Source of the DNA: Candidatus Dormiibacterota bacterium
Lineage (GTDB): Bacteria; Chloroflexota; Dormibacteria; Dormibacterales; Dormibacteraceae
DNA length: 42,038 nucleotides
Assembly: GCA_955652675.1 (NCBI GenBank)
Contig: CATPBP010000039.1
Span: forward strand, 1-42,038
Direction of reading: 5' to 3'
Under the pieces are notes generated by a model. It did not search any database. It had not been told where the DNA came from and saw only the letters and a list, made by a program, of their open reading frames with translations. Of the stretch, positions 1 through 8,107 are shown piece after piece (within the stretch, counting starts at the first letter, position 1; each line of letters begins with the position of its first letter). Position numbers and translations under genes: made by a program.

Positions 1-1422
1 CTGCTGGATGAGGCCGCCAGGGTGGAGCCGCGCGCCAGGACCGTGGCCGCGGAGGAGGAGCGGCGGCGGCGTGCGGAGGCCCGCCTCGGCGAGCTGCGGA
101 CGGCGGCTTCTCAGCGGTCGCAGCTGGCCGACGTCTCCCGGCAGCTCGAGGCGGCCCGAAGAGCGGAGGTGGAGGCGCAGGAACGTCTCCCCACGCTGGA
201 GCGGGCGGCTGCCGAGGCTGACGCCGAGGCGGTCCAGCTCAGGCAGACGGTGGAGCAGCACGAGCAGCGCCGTGCGGAGCACCGCGCCGAGGTGCGGCGA
301 TTCGAGCTCGAGCGCGCCCGCTGGAGCGAGCGCTGCCGGGACTTGCAGCGCCAGCTGCTGGCGGTGGAGGCTGAGCTGGAGGGGATCGCCAGGAGCCGTG
401 CCCAGCGCGCCCGGCGCGCGGCCGGGGCGGCGGAACAGGCAGACGCGGTGACGGCCGCGCTTCCGGGGCTTCGAGAGGAAGTCGAGTCCGTTCGCGTCCG
501 GCTCCAGGAAGCCGAGCGGGAATCGCCCGAAGAGGAGGCCGAGCTGGCCGGGGCCGCCCGCGAGCTGGTCAGTGCCGAGGAAGCCCGGGTGGACGCGCGC
601 TTGAAAGTCTCGACCCTGGAGGGCAGCCTGGGCCTGATTCGCCGCGACGCCGAGCTGGCCTCCGCCCGCATGGAGGAGCTGAGGTCTCGTATGCCGGCCG
701 GGCTGGCTCCCGAGGAAGTGCCAGGCGGCAAGGCCCGGGAGCGTGAGATGCGCCAGCTGGAGCGGCGGCTGGAGGAGATCGGCCCCACCAACGCGCTGGC
801 CGAGGCGGAGTGCGCCGAGCTGGAGCAGCGCTACAGCAACCTGGCCGCCCAGCTGGACGACATCGCCGCCGCCCGAGCCGACCTCGAGGAGCTCGTGCGC
901 CGCCTTCGGGAGGAGGAGGAGGGCAGATACGAGGCGGTCTTCGGGGCGGTGGCCGCGAACTTCCTCGAATACTTCCGGGAGCTCACCGCCGGCGGCCGCG
1001 CCACGCTCCGCCACACCGCAGGCGACGAGGGCCCGCGGACCGGTGTGGAGATCCTGGTCCAGCCGCCGCGCAAGCGGATGCAGAACGTCACCCTGCTCAG
1101 CTCCGGGGAGCGCGCCCTGACGGCGCTGGCGCTGGTGCTCGCGCTCCAGGAGATCAACCCGGCGCCCTTCACGATCCTGGACGAGGTCGACGCGGCCCTG
1201 GACGACGCCAACGTGGGACGCTTCGGCGAGGCCGTGCAGAGGTTGGGCCGGGAGCGCCAGCTGATGGTCATCACCCACAACCACCTGACGATGGCGAGCG
1301 CCTCCGCCCTCTACGGGGTGCATCTCGACGAGAGCGGTTCCTCTCACCTGGTGTCGGTCCGGCTCCAGGACATCCATCCGGCCGCCACGGCACCGGCCGG
1401 CCACGCCGCCCAGACCGCCTAG
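1..1422 (+). CDS. smc: Chromosome segregation protein SMC, C-terminal part (5' end outside window)
   Basis: This is the C-terminal 473 residues of SMC, the ATPase that compacts and segregates the chromosome together with ScpA/ScpB. The frame is open from base 1, so the gene begins upstream. About the first 260 visible residues are charged, Glu/Arg/Ala-rich coiled coil. The C-terminal ATPase lobe follows, with the ABC signature at about 1093-1110, Walker B with D-loop (FTILDEVDAALDD) and the H-loop (VITHNHLTM). The signature reads LSSGE instead of the family's LSGGE. The end of the lobe (LVSVRL) is canonical and is followed by a short Ala-rich tail. ftsY starts 22 nt downstream, the common smc-ftsY neighbourhood. 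The identification is secure. Confidence 0.96.
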   Translation: MLDEAARVEPRARTVAAEEERRRRAEARLGELRTAASQRSQLADVSRQLEAARRAEVEAQERLPTLERAAAEADAEAVQLRQTVEQHEQRRAEHRAEVRRFELERARWSERCRDLQRQLLAVEAELEGIARSRAQRARRAAGAAEQADAVTAALPGLREEVESVRVRLQEAERESPEEEAELAGAARELVSAEEARVDARLKVSTLEGSLGLIRRDAELASARMEELRSRMPAGLAPEEVPGGKAREREMRQLERRLEEIGPTNALAEAECAELEQRYSNLAAQLDDIAAARADLEELVRRLREEEEGRYEAVFGAVAANFLEYFRELTAGGRATLRHTAGDEGPRTGVEILVQPPRKRMQNVTLLSSGERALTALALVLALQEINPAPFTILDEVDAALDDANVGRFGEAVQRLGRERQLMVITHNHLTMASASALYGVHLDESGSSHLVSVRLQDIHPAATAPAGHAAQTA

Positions 1423-1431
1423 AAACCCCGA

Positions 1432-1437
1432 TACGCT
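1432..1437 (+). promoter_or_regulatory. Probable -10 element of a leaderless ftsY transcript
   Basis: TACGCT fits TANNNT and lies 7 nt before the ATG of ftsY, in the 22-nt gap after smc. Transcription would begin at or next to the start codon. No Shine-Dalgarno sequence is visible in front of this ATG, and no clear -35 was seen. Confidence 0.4.
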
Positions 1438-1444
1438 GGGACAG

Positions 1445-2362
1445 ATGTCCGAAAGCAGGCCCGGCCTCTGGGATCGCGTTGCCAGCCGTACGCGGACGCT
1501 TTTCACCGAGGGGCTGCGCGCGGCAGGAACCCCGCTCAACCCCGGGTTCTACGAGGAGCTCGAGGAGCTCCTGGTGGCGGGCGACCTCGGCCCGGGGCTG
1601 GCCGCGCAGGTGGCGGCGGCGGTGCGCGCACGGCACCCGAGGACCATGGAGACCGCGCGGGACGCGCTGGTCGCCGAGCTGACCGCCGCCATGTCGAGCA
1701 AGCCAAGGGGCCTGTTCATCGACGCCCGTCCCTCCTGCGTGCTGCTCTATGGCATCAACGGTTCGGGCAAGACGACGACTGCCGGCAAGCTCGCCTTCCT
1801 GCTTCGGCGGGACGGCTTCAACCCGCTCCTGGTGGCGGCCGACACCTACAGGGCGGCGGGGATCGAGCAGGCCCAGGTCTGGGCCGAACGCGCGGAGGTG
1901 CCCTGCTTCGCCGGGCGCCCGGGCGGCGACCCCGCCGCGGTGGTCTTCGACGGTCTCCGGATGGCCGCCAGCAGGGGGCACGGCGTGGTTCTGGTGGACA
2001 CCGCCGGCCGGCTGCAGACGCAGAAGAACCTGATCAACGAGCTGGCCAAGGTGGGGCGGGTGGCGGCCAAGGCGGTGCCCGGCGCGCCCCACGAATCCCT
2101 GCTGGTGCTGGACGGCAACCTGGGCCAGTCCAACCTCGGTCAGGCGCGAGGTTTCAATGAGGCTCTCGAGATCAGCGGGCTGGTCCTGACCAAGATGGAC
2201 GGCACGGCTCGAGGCGGGGCCGTGGTCGCCGTCGAGAAGGACCTCGGCGTGCCCACCAAGCTGATCGGAGTGGGGGAGGGCATCGACGAACTGGCCCCCT
2301 TCGACGTGACCCGCTTCGCCGCCTCCCTGTTCCCTCCCCTGGCCGCCTCCACCACCGGCTGA
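1445..2362 (+). CDS. ftsY: Signal recognition particle receptor FtsY
   Basis: FtsY is the membrane-bound GTPase that receives SRP-ribosome complexes and hands them to SecYEG. The 305-residue protein is essentially an NG domain with a short N-terminal helix and no long acidic A domain. GTPase motifs in order: P-loop GINGSGKTTT (residues 103-112), DTYRAAGIEQ, DTAGRLQTQKNLINEL and TKMDGTARGG. One segment departs from the family: the usual DATTGQ reads DGNLGQ. Its partner Ffh is encoded about 3.7 kb downstream. The ATG start is supported by the TACGCT hexamer just upstream. The PHP gene follows after 5 nt and is probably co-transcribed. Confidence 0.95.
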   Translation: MSESRPGLWDRVASRTRTLFTEGLRAAGTPLNPGFYEELEELLVAGDLGPGLAAQVAAAVRARHPRTMETARDALVAELTAAMSSKPRGLFIDARPSCVLLYGINGSGKTTTAGKLAFLLRRDGFNPLLVAADTYRAAGIEQAQVWAERAEVPCFAGRPGGDPAAVVFDGLRMAASRGHGVVLVDTAGRLQTQKNLINELAKVGRVAAKAVPGAPHESLLVLDGNLGQSNLGQARGFNEALEISGLVLTKMDGTARGGAVVAVEKDLGVPTKLIGVGEGIDELAPFDVTRFAASLFPPLAASTTG

Positions 2363-2367
2363 CCGCT

Positions 2368-3084
2368 GTGGGGCGGGCGGATCCGCACTGCCATACCACC
2401 GCCTCGGACGGCATGGTGGACCCGGCTCGACTGGTGGCGGACGCCGTCGCCGCGGGGCTCGACCTGATCGCTATCACCGACCACGACACGATGGCGAGTG
2501 CGGAAGAGGTGGCTTCCCGTGGTGAGGCGGCCGGGCTGGCTGTGGTGCGGGGCCAGGAGATCACCACGCGCTGGCCGGCCCAGACCCACGTCCTCGGCTG
2601 GTTCCTGGAGCGGCCGGTGAAGAGTGGCATGTCGCTGGCGGATACGGTGGCCGCGATCCAGGACCAGGGAGGCCTGGCAGTGATCCCGCACCCCTTCATG
2701 CCGACCTACTTCGCCTCCTGCCAACCGGCGGCGCTCGCCCGGCTCATCGCGGAGCGGCCCGTGGACGGTCTCGAGGTGATGCACACGGCGCCGATCAACG
2801 CTTCCCGGCGCCGGGCCCTGCAAGCCTTCTATAGAGCGAACCAGGACCGCCTCGGCGCTGCCCTGGGCGCCAGCGACTGCCACTTCGGCCGGTACGACCT
2901 GGGGGTCGCGGTCACGGAATTCCCGGGCCGAACCGTCGATGACTTCCGCTCTGCCGTCCTGGAGCGCCGCACCCGGCCTCTTCGCGGCCGGCGGCCCACC
3001 GTGCCGGCCGGCCTGCGGCTTCGCCAGCAGTGGCGAAGCCTGGCTCAGCTACCCTTCCGGCGCCTCACGGGCCAGCTCGAGTAG
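2368..3084 (+). CDS. PHP-domain phosphoesterase
   Basis: This 238-residue member of the PHP family (polymerase and histidinol phosphatase) is likely a metal-dependent phosphoesterase of the YciV/TrpH type acting on 3'-phosphonucleotides or short RNA. The metal-binding motifs are all visible: DPHCHTTASDG near the N-terminus, ITDHDT, GQEIT, IPHPF and GASDCHFG. The GTG start 5 nt after ftsY leaves the HxH motif at residues 7-9, the normal place. The last 36 nt overlap the 3' end of the convergent phosphatase gene. The Arg-rich C-terminal tail is not part of the domain. The substrate cannot be told from sequence. Confidence 0.85.
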   Translation: MGRADPHCHTTASDGMVDPARLVADAVAAGLDLIAITDHDTMASAEEVASRGEAAGLAVVRGQEITTRWPAQTHVLGWFLERPVKSGMSLADTVAAIQDQGGLAVIPHPFMPTYFASCQPAALARLIAERPVDGLEVMHTAPINASRRRALQAFYRANQDRLGAALGASDCHFGRYDLGVAVTEFPGRTVDDFRSAVLERRTRPLRGRRPTVPAGLRLRQQWRSLAQLPFRRLTGQLE

Positions 3085-3774
3085 GACCTCGTGGACGGCC
3101 GGCGCGGCGGCCAGGACGTCACCCGACTCGATCCAGGCCGAGCCGCCGGACCAATCCGTGACGCGCCCTCCGACCTCGAGCACCAGCGCCGCGCCGCCGG
3201 CTATGTCCCAGGTTCCCATGCCGAGCTCGAAGAAGCCGTCGAAGGTTCCCGTCGAGGTCCAGGCGAGGTCCAGGCAGGCGGCGCCCGGCCGGCGCAGGTC
3301 CTCGAATCTCTCGAACGCCCCCGTGAACACGGAGTTGTACTCGGGAAGGCGGTGCTTGCGCCGGAAGGGAAAGCCTGTCGACACCACTGCCCGGGCCGGG
3401 TCCACGGGGGAGAGCGTGGGAAGACGCTCGCCGTTGAGGGTGGCCCCGCGGCCTCGCTGGACCGCGAATTCGAGACCCAACCAGGGCGCGATGACCACGC
3501 CGAGCTCCGGTGTTCCGCTCCTGACCAGGGCCACCGAGACACCCACTACCGGAAATCCGCGCATGAAGTTGGTGGTGCCGTCCAGGGGATCGACCGCCCA
3601 CATGGTGTCGGCTCTGGCGCCTCCCGCCTCCTCGGCGAGGACCGCCACGCCAGGCGCCTCCCGCGCCAGCACTTCGAGGATGGCGGCCTCGCTGCTGAGG
3701 TCGGTCTGGGTCACGTAGTCGCCGGCTGCCTTGGTCTCACCGGGACGCCGGGCCAGGCCTCCCTCGCGGAGCAC
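3049..3774 (-). CDS. Inositol monophosphatase family protein (SuhB-like)
   Basis: This is a Mg2+-dependent sugar-phosphate phosphatase; family members act on inositol phosphates, histidinol phosphate or 3'(2')-phosphoadenosine. Metal-site motifs are present: AEEAGG, the hallmark WAVDPLDGTTNF, and TWDIAGGAALVLEVGG near the C-terminus. The protein is 241 residues from the only usable start, a GTG at 3774, and so lacks most of the first helix. Sixteen further codons upstream stay open and translate to a helix typical of the family N-terminus (LAALAAALAAARAGAR), yet contain no ATG, GTG or TTG. A missed base or an unusual start is possible. It lies downstream of the AsnC-like gene on the same strand. 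Confidence 0.86.
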   Translation of the reverse strand: MLREGGLARRPGETKAAGDYVTQTDLSSEAAILEVLAREAPGVAVLAEEAGGARADTMWAVDPLDGTTNFMRGFPVVGVSVALVRSGTPELGVVIAPWLGLEFAVQRGRGATLNGERLPTLSPVDPARAVVSTGFPFRRKHRLPEYNSVFTGAFERFEDLRRPGAACLDLAWTSTGTFDGFFELGMGTWDIAGGAALVLEVGGRVTDWSGGSAWIESGDVLAAAPAVHEVLLELAREAPEG

Positions 3775-3818
3775 CCGTGCGCCGGCCCGGGCCGCGGCAA
3801 GGGCTGCGGCGAGCGCTG

Positions 3819-4100
3819 CTAGGCCTCCATTCCGAGGCCGAACATGGCCTCCAGGTCGTGCCTCGAGAACTGCTGGAAGGCGACCATGGTGTTGGTCCGC
3901 TCGATCCCCTCCAGCTGTGCCAGCTCGCCGGTGACCACCCTGGCGAGCTCATCCTGCTCGCGAACCCTGATGATGGCCAGGAAGTCCCACTCGCCGGTCA
4001 CGGTGTAGACCTCTGCCACGCCGTCGGTGTCAGCCAGCCGGGGTCCCAGCGTCCCCAGGGCGGCACGGTCCGCCTTCACCAGGATGACCGCAGTCAGCAC
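3819..4100 (-). CDS. Stand-alone AsnC/Lrp ligand-binding (RAM) domain protein
   Basis: The 93-residue protein consists only of the alpha/beta RAM domain that in Lrp/AsnC regulators binds amino acids and drives oligomerisation. There is no helix-turn-helix. Typical features are the strand AVILVKAD at the start, the segment VTGEWDFLAIIRV in the middle and GIERTNTMVAF near the end. Such stand-alone domains are common in actinobacterial and related genomes, and their ligand is usually unknown. The GTG start is supported by TAGACT 7 nt upstream. It probably shares a transcript with the phosphatase gene 44 nt downstream. Confidence 0.85.
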   Translation of the reverse strand: MLTAVILVKADRAALGTLGPRLADTDGVAEVYTVTGEWDFLAIIRVREQDELARVVTGELAQLEGIERTNTMVAFQQFSRHDLEAMFGLGMEA

Positions 4101-4107
4101 GGTGCCG

Positions 4108-4113
4108 AGTCTA
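4108..4113 (-). promoter_or_regulatory. Probable -10 element of leaderless AsnC-like gene
   Basis: TAGACT on the minus strand lies 7 nt before the GTG of the AsnC-like gene. It sits in the 49-nt gap to the divergent methyltransferase gene. Confidence 0.45.
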
Positions 4114-4149
4114 ACCGCTGCGGCATTCGGGTTCGAGCAGAATGGCGCT

Positions 4150-4842
4150 GTGGCCGGTCCGCCTCGAGGCCGGGTGGTCAGGGACGACCCGGAGCGACCT
4201 GACCCGGGATTTGCCGAGCTCTACGGATCCCTGCCGGATGCAGTCGACCTAGAGCCCTGGCTGACCTGGTGCCGGCGGGCGGCGCCTCCGGTCCTCTACC
4301 TCGGCGTCGGTGCGGGGCGGCTGGCCGTCCCGCTGGCCCGGGCGGGCGTTCAACTGGTGGGCGTGGACGCCCATCCGGGGATGCTGGCAGCGCTGGAACG
4401 CCGCACGGAGGGCATCCAGCCCGTGCAGGCCCTGATCGAGCACCTGGAGCTGGGGCGCAGCTTCGATCTCGTCATCGCACCCTCCAACGTGCTCGACGAT
4501 CGGCCGCGGCTCCGGGCGGCGGCCCGTCACGCCCGGCACTGGGTGGCTCTGGAGCTGATCAACCCTCACTGGCTGGCGGCGGGCGCCGGCCGCGGCGTGC
4601 GGGTTCAACGGCTGGATCGGATGGAGGCGGAGATCGAGGTCGACTACGCGGGCGGCTGGACGCAGCAGGCCCGGACCAATCTGATCTGGCCCGAGGATGT
4701 GGAGTCCTTCCTGGAGGGCGCCGGACTGGAGCTGCAGCTCATGAAGGCCGCCGAGGAGGCGGCGGACCTGAAGTCCAGTCCCAGCTTCTATGTGCTCGCC
4801 TGCAAGGAGTTGCGGAGCGACCAGATGCCGTCGACGTACTGA
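4150..4842 (+). CDS. Class I SAM-dependent methyltransferase, substrate unknown
   Basis: A 230-residue protein with a Rossmann methyltransferase core. Motif I is VLYLGVGAGRLAVPLARAG, followed by the acidic strand end VGVDAHPGML and a motif IV-like VIAPSNVLDD. The overall pattern resembles small methyltransferases of the Methyltransf_25/11 type. The C-terminal half (WTQQARTNLIWPEDVESFLEGAGLEL) is typical for the lid and last strands. The start is uncertain: GTG at 4150 has CAGAAT 6 nt upstream in the leaderless arrangement seen elsewhere here, while GTG at 4174 is also possible. The last 55 nt overlap the end of the convergent LysM gene. No neighbour suggests a substrate. Confidence 0.75.
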   Translation: MAGPPRGRVVRDDPERPDPGFAELYGSLPDAVDLEPWLTWCRRAAPPVLYLGVGAGRLAVPLARAGVQLVGVDAHPGMLAALERRTEGIQPVQALIEHLELGRSFDLVIAPSNVLDDRPRLRAAARHARHWVALELINPHWLAAGAGRGVRVQRLDRMEAEIEVDYAGGWTQQARTNLIWPEDVESFLEGAGLELQLMKAAEEAADLKSSPSFYVLACKELRSDQMPSTY

Positions 4843-5637
4843 CGGCTGCTGGGAAAGACGCCCTTGGCGCGGGTGGCGGCGGGTCCCTGGTAGTAGGCCG
4901 CCAGCGCCAGCTTGGGATCCTGGAACTGGTCCAGGTAGTAGCGCAGCAGGGCTGCGCCGAGGCGGGCGTTGTCGGCCGGGTCGTTGATGTCGGCTCGCCT
5001 GCCCAGAAGTCCTGGACCGGCCCACTCGGCGGTCTTCGGTAGGACCTGCATCAGGCCCACCGCGCCGGCGCTGGAGACCCGGCCCTGGTTGTAGCCGCTC
5101 TCCCAAAGCGAGACCGCCAGAACGAAGCTGGGGTTGAGGCCCTGCTCGCCGGCTGCGGCCACCAGCAGGCGTTTCGCCGCCTCGCCCCTCACAGGGCCGG
5201 CCACCGGTGCCGCCGCGGCGGATTGCGCGATTGCCACGGGGCCGGTGGGTCTCGAGAGATCCAGCGTCTGCCCGGCACGGATGCGGTTGGGGTCGGCGAG
5301 CTGGTTGGCCCTGACGATCGTGTCCATGGGGACGCCCGTAGCTCTCGATATGGTCCATACAGTGTCGCCTGGACGACCGTATACGACGCCAGCGCCGCGG
5401 CTCGCGTGACGGGTGCCCGGGCCGGCCTGCCGATCCGGAGCTGCTGGCCGGCGTAGACGCGGTCGGAGCTGCCGAGGCCGTTGGCCTGCTTCAGGCTGGC
5501 CACCGAGACCCCGTTCCGAATTGCGATCCCCGATAGGGTGTCCCCGCGTTCAACGGAGTAAGCGGAGGCGCTGCTCGCCCCAAGCACCACTGCTAGAGCC
5601 GCACCAAACCGGCAGCCATCGCCGCCCGCCAGACCAT
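4788..5637 (-). pseudogene. Secreted LysM-LysM-SLT lytic transglycosylase, interrupted by two single-base shifts
   Basis: The composite product has a signal peptide (MVWRAAMAAGLVR then ALAVVLGASSASA), a first LysM repeat (YSVERGDTLSGIAI), a second LysM repeat (YTV then RPGDTVWTISRATGV) and a C-terminal SLT domain with catalytic Glu in SLWESGYNQG and the motif AGAVGLMQVLP. It would cleave peptidoglycan outside the membrane. Two one-base deletions break the frame: one near 5598-5601 inside the signal peptide, where the ATG frame runs into TAG, and one near 5375 at the start of LysM 2. Coding quality is good on both sides of each. Recent inactivation or, quite possibly, sequencing/assembly error explains this. 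The SLT part alone is open from 5327. Confidence 0.8.
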
Positions 5638-5645
5638 GCCCGACA

Positions 5646-5675
5646 AAAATGCCACCAACCAGGACAAATAGTCAA
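5646..5675 (-). promoter_or_regulatory. Promoter of the LysM-SLT gene
   Basis: On the minus strand TTGACT (5670-5675) and CATTTT (5646-5651) are separated by 18 nt. The -10 lies 8 nt before the ATG at 5637. This supports the ATG at 5637 as the true start, hence the reconstructed signal peptide. Confidence 0.5.
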
Positions 5676-5703
5676 CGCACTAAGCCATTGTCCCAGACTC
5701 TGG

Positions 5704-5727
5704 TTCCCTCCCCCTTGCGGAGAGGAA
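5704..5727. repeat. Imperfect CCCTCC/GGAGAGG palindrome (dispersed family, copy 1)
   Basis: TTCCCTCCCCC, the loop TTGC, then GGAGAGGAA form an imperfect hairpin between the divergent LysM and ylxM genes. The arm and the TTGCGG centre resemble copy 3 near 29331. It lies upstream of ylxM, so it is not simply a terminator. Confidence 0.45.
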
Positions 5728-5731
5728 TCGC

Positions 5732-5737
5732 TATTCT
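5732..5737 (+). promoter_or_regulatory. Probable -10 element of leaderless ylxM-ffh operon
   Basis: TATTCT lies 6 nt before the GTG of ylxM. No Shine-Dalgarno sequence precedes that GTG, so a leaderless transcript is likely. Confidence 0.5.
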
Positions 5738-5743
5738 TGTCAA

Positions 5744-6079
5744 GTGGTGGTCCTTGACAGCCTTCAGTCGCGGCAGAGGTACGTTGAGCTCTTCGAGCGG
5801 TACGGTGTTCTCCTGACGGACCACCAGCGTGCGGTTCTCGAGCTCTATCTCCGCAATGACTGGTCGCTGTCGGAGATCGCTCGCAGCCAGGAGACTTCGA
5901 GGGCGGCCGTTCACGACCTGATACGCCGCTCCTGCAACGGCCTGGAGGAGTACGAGAACCGGCTCGGGCTGCTGGCCGCGGAGGAGCGCCGGCGGTCGGA
6001 GCGGGCCGCAATGGCCGCGGAGCTGGCCGGCATCCGGCGACGTCTCACCAGGCTGGAGCAGGAAGTGGGGAGGACCTGA
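5744..6079 (+). CDS. ylxM: YlxM-family helix-turn-helix protein, putative SRP accessory factor
   Basis: The 111-residue protein has a sigma70 region 4-like helix-turn-helix over residues about 20-60 (LLTDHQRAVLELYLRNDWSL, SEIARSQETSRAAVHDLIRR). A basic, helical C-terminal part probably forms a coiled coil. YlxM proteins stand immediately before ffh in many Firmicutes and relatives and are thought to modulate the SRP pathway. The same arrangement is seen here: the stop overlaps the ffh start (TGATG), so the two are translationally coupled. GTG codons at 5744 and 5747 are both possible; the -10 spacing favours 5744. Confidence 0.88.
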   Translation: MVVLDSLQSRQRYVELFERYGVLLTDHQRAVLELYLRNDWSLSEIARSQETSRAAVHDLIRRSCNGLEEYENRLGLLAAEERRRSERAAMAAELAGIRRRLTRLEQEVGRT

Positions 6080-7428
6080 TGTTCGAGAGCCTTAGCGATC
6101 GACTCAGCGCAACGCTGAAGAAGCTCACGGGTCGCGGTGTGCTGCGCCCGGAGGACGTGGACGCCGCGCTCAAAGAGGTGCGCATGGCGCTCCTCGAGGC
6201 GGACGTCAACTACAAGGTGGTGCGCGAGTTCGGCGAGCGCATCCGCTCTCGCATGGTCGGAACCGAAGTCAGCGAGAGCCTGACGCCCTCCCAGCAGGTG
6301 GTGAAGGTCGTGCACGACGAGTTGGTGGAGCTGCTCGGCGGCAACGCCGAGGGTCTGCGCTACGCCGATCGGCCGCCGACCGTCCTGATGCTGGTCGGGC
6401 TTCAGGGGTCGGGCAAGACGACCACGGCGGTAAAGCTCGCCCTTCTGGCCCGGCGAGAGGGCCATCGCCCGCTGGTCGTCGGCCTCGACCTCCGGCGCCC
6501 GGCGGCGGTCGAGCAGCTGCGGGTCATGGCCGAACGCGAACAGGTTCGTTTCAACTCGGGTCAGGGCGCGGTGGAGGACATCGCGCGCGAGGCGCTGGCG
6601 GTGGCGGCCCGCGGCGGCGAGGACGTGGTGATTCTGGACACGGCGGGCCGGCAAACGGTCGACGAGGAGCTCATGGAGGAGCTCCGCCGGCTGCGGGCGG
6701 CGATCCCGGTCAGCGAGGTGCTGCTCGTCGCCGACGCGATGACCGGCCAGGAGGCGGTGAACGTGGGCCGCGCGTTCCATGACGCGGTACAGGTCGGCGG
6801 AGTCATCCTGACCAAGCTGGACGGCGACGCTCGGGGCGGCGCCGCCCTCTCGCTCAAGTTCGCCACCGAGCAGACCGTCAGGTTCGCCGGCGTCGGGGAG
6901 AAGCCGGCGGACCTGGAGGTCTTTCACGCCGACCGGATGGCCTCGCGGATCCTGGGTATGGGCGACATGCTTTCTCTGATCGAGAGGGCCGAGCGCAGCG
7001 TAGATCGTGAAGAGGCCCAGAAGGTTGAGAAGAACCTTCGCTCGGGACACCTGACCTTCGACGATTTCCTGGTCCAGATCCGGCAGTTGCGCAGCATGGG
7101 TTCGGTGGGCAGCGTTCTCGAGATGCTGCCGGGCGGCGCGCAGCTGAAGGGTCAGGTCGAGGAGGCTGACGCGGAAACCGAGGTGGGGAGGATGGAGGCG
7201 ATCATCCTCTCCATGACGAAGCGGGAGCGAGCCAGACCCGACATAATCGATGGCTCCCGGCGGCGCCGGATAGCGGCCGGGAGCGGCACCAAGGTCACTG
7301 ATGTGAACCGTCTGCTCAAGTCCCGCGAGCAGATGCAGCAGCTCGTCAAGCAGTTCGGTCTCGGCGGGGGCCGGAAGGGGCGACGTGGACGTCCCTCCAT
7401 GGCCGGCCTGGGCCGTCTTTTCGGATAG
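6079..7428 (+). CDS. ffh: Signal recognition particle protein Ffh (SRP54)
   Basis: Ffh binds signal sequences and 4.5S RNA and delivers ribosomes to FtsY. The 449 residues show the N domain (1-90), the G domain with P-loop [10 protein letters not shown] (107-116), [22 protein letters not shown] and [10 protein letters not shown], and the Met-rich M domain from about 320 ([35 protein letters not shown]). The DTAGR box is followed by QTVDEE where most relatives have LQIDEE. A basic tail follows. The SRP RNA gene was not found in the window. rpsP follows after 26 nt. Confidence 0.97.
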   Translation: MFESLSDRLSATLKKLTGRGVLRPEDVDAALKEVRMALLEADVNYKVVREFGERIRSRMVGTEVSESLTPSQQVVKVVHDELVELLGGNAEGLRYADRPPTVLMLVGLQGSGKTTTAVKLALLARREGHRPLVVGLDLRRPAAVEQLRVMAEREQVRFNSGQGAVEDIAREALAVAARGGEDVVILDTAGRQTVDEELMEELRRLRAAIPVSEVLLVADAMTGQEAVNVGRAFHDAVQVGGVILTKLDGDARGGAALSLKFATEQTVRFAGVGEKPADLEVFHADRMASRILGMGDMLSLIERAERSVDREEAQKVEKNLRSGHLTFDDFLVQIRQLRSMGSVGSVLEMLPGGAQLKGQVEEADAETEVGRMEAIILSMTKRERARPDIIDGSRRRRIAAGSGTKVTDVNRLLKSREQMQQLVKQFGLGGGRKGRRGRPSMAGLGRLFG

Positions 7429-7454
7429 CTCTACGTAAGGAGGTTGGTGACGGT

Positions 7455-7742
7455 TTGGTCAAGATCAGGCTGAGGCGGATGGGTGCCAAGAGGCGCCCGT
7501 TCTACCGCCTGGTGGTGGCGGACGCCCGCTCCCCACGAGACGGGAGGTTCATCGAGCAGGTCGGCTACTACGATCCGCTCACCGAGCCCGCCACTGTGAA
7601 AATCGACGAAGAAAAGGTCCTTCGATGGCTCACCCAGGGCGCCCAGCCCTCGGATGCCGCCCGAATACTCCTGAAGAGGGAGGGAATACTTGAGCGCCAT
7701 GCAGCGTCGCGAAAACCAGGATCGGCCCCCGTTCAGGCGTAG
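7455..7742 (+). CDS. rpsP: 30S ribosomal protein S16
   Basis: S16 is a primary-binding protein needed for 30S assembly. The 95-residue sequence starts [20 protein letters not shown] and continues with [21 protein letters not shown], the family hallmark. The start is TTG at 7455, with a strong AAGGAGG about 11 nt upstream at 7437-7443. That fits a gene translated from inside a polycistronic message, in contrast to the leaderless operon heads here. The 3' end overlaps khpA by 53 nt. Confidence 0.97.
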   Translation: MVKIRLRRMGAKRRPFYRLVVADARSPRDGRFIEQVGYYDPLTEPATVKIDEEKVLRWLTQGAQPSDAARILLKREGILERHAASRKPGSAPVQA

Positions 7743-8100
7743 CGGGCCGCCGCACGGAGGCGGAGGCGGCGGCTTTCGCGGTGGTGGACGCGGCTCCGAC
7801 GGTGGTGGTTTCCGTAGGAGCTACGGCGGCCCCGCAGGCCCCGCCGGTCCCGGCATCGACTATCGGGGACTGGTGGAGTTCATCGCCAAGTCGGTCGCCG
7901 AGAAGCCGGAGCAGGTCGAGGTGCACGCGGTCGACCGAGGCCGGGGCACGCTGGCCATCAAAGTCAAGATGGCCGACGACGACCTCGGCCGCCTCATCGG
8001 AAAGGCCGGGCGCAACATCGAAGCTCTGCGCACCCTGGTGCGGGTCGCCTCGCTGCGAGAGAGGCGGCGCGTCTTCGTGGACCTGGCCACGGGCCGATAG
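7690..8100 (+). CDS. khpA: KhpA-type KH-domain RNA-binding protein with Gly/Arg-rich N-terminal extension
   Basis: A single KH domain occupies residues about 57-136 ([20 protein letters not shown], then the GxxG loop in [20 protein letters not shown]), as in KhpA, a small RNA chaperone working with KhpB/Jag. KhpA is usually about 75-80 residues; this one has 136, because some 50 residues of Gly, Arg and Pro ([19 protein letters not shown] and following) precede the domain. The start is inferred: TTG at 7690 has GGAGGG 5 nt upstream, while ATG at 7699 is the alternative. Either overlaps rpsP. The rpsP-khpA-rimM order is standard. Confidence 0.92.
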   Translation: MSAMQRRENQDRPPFRRSGPPHGGGGGGFRGGGRGSDGGGFRRSYGGPAGPAGPGIDYRGLVEFIAKSVAEKPEQVEVHAVDRGRGTLAIKVKMADDDLGRLIGKAGRNIEALRTLVRVASLRERRRVFVDLATGR

Positions 8101-8107
8101 GGCTCGG

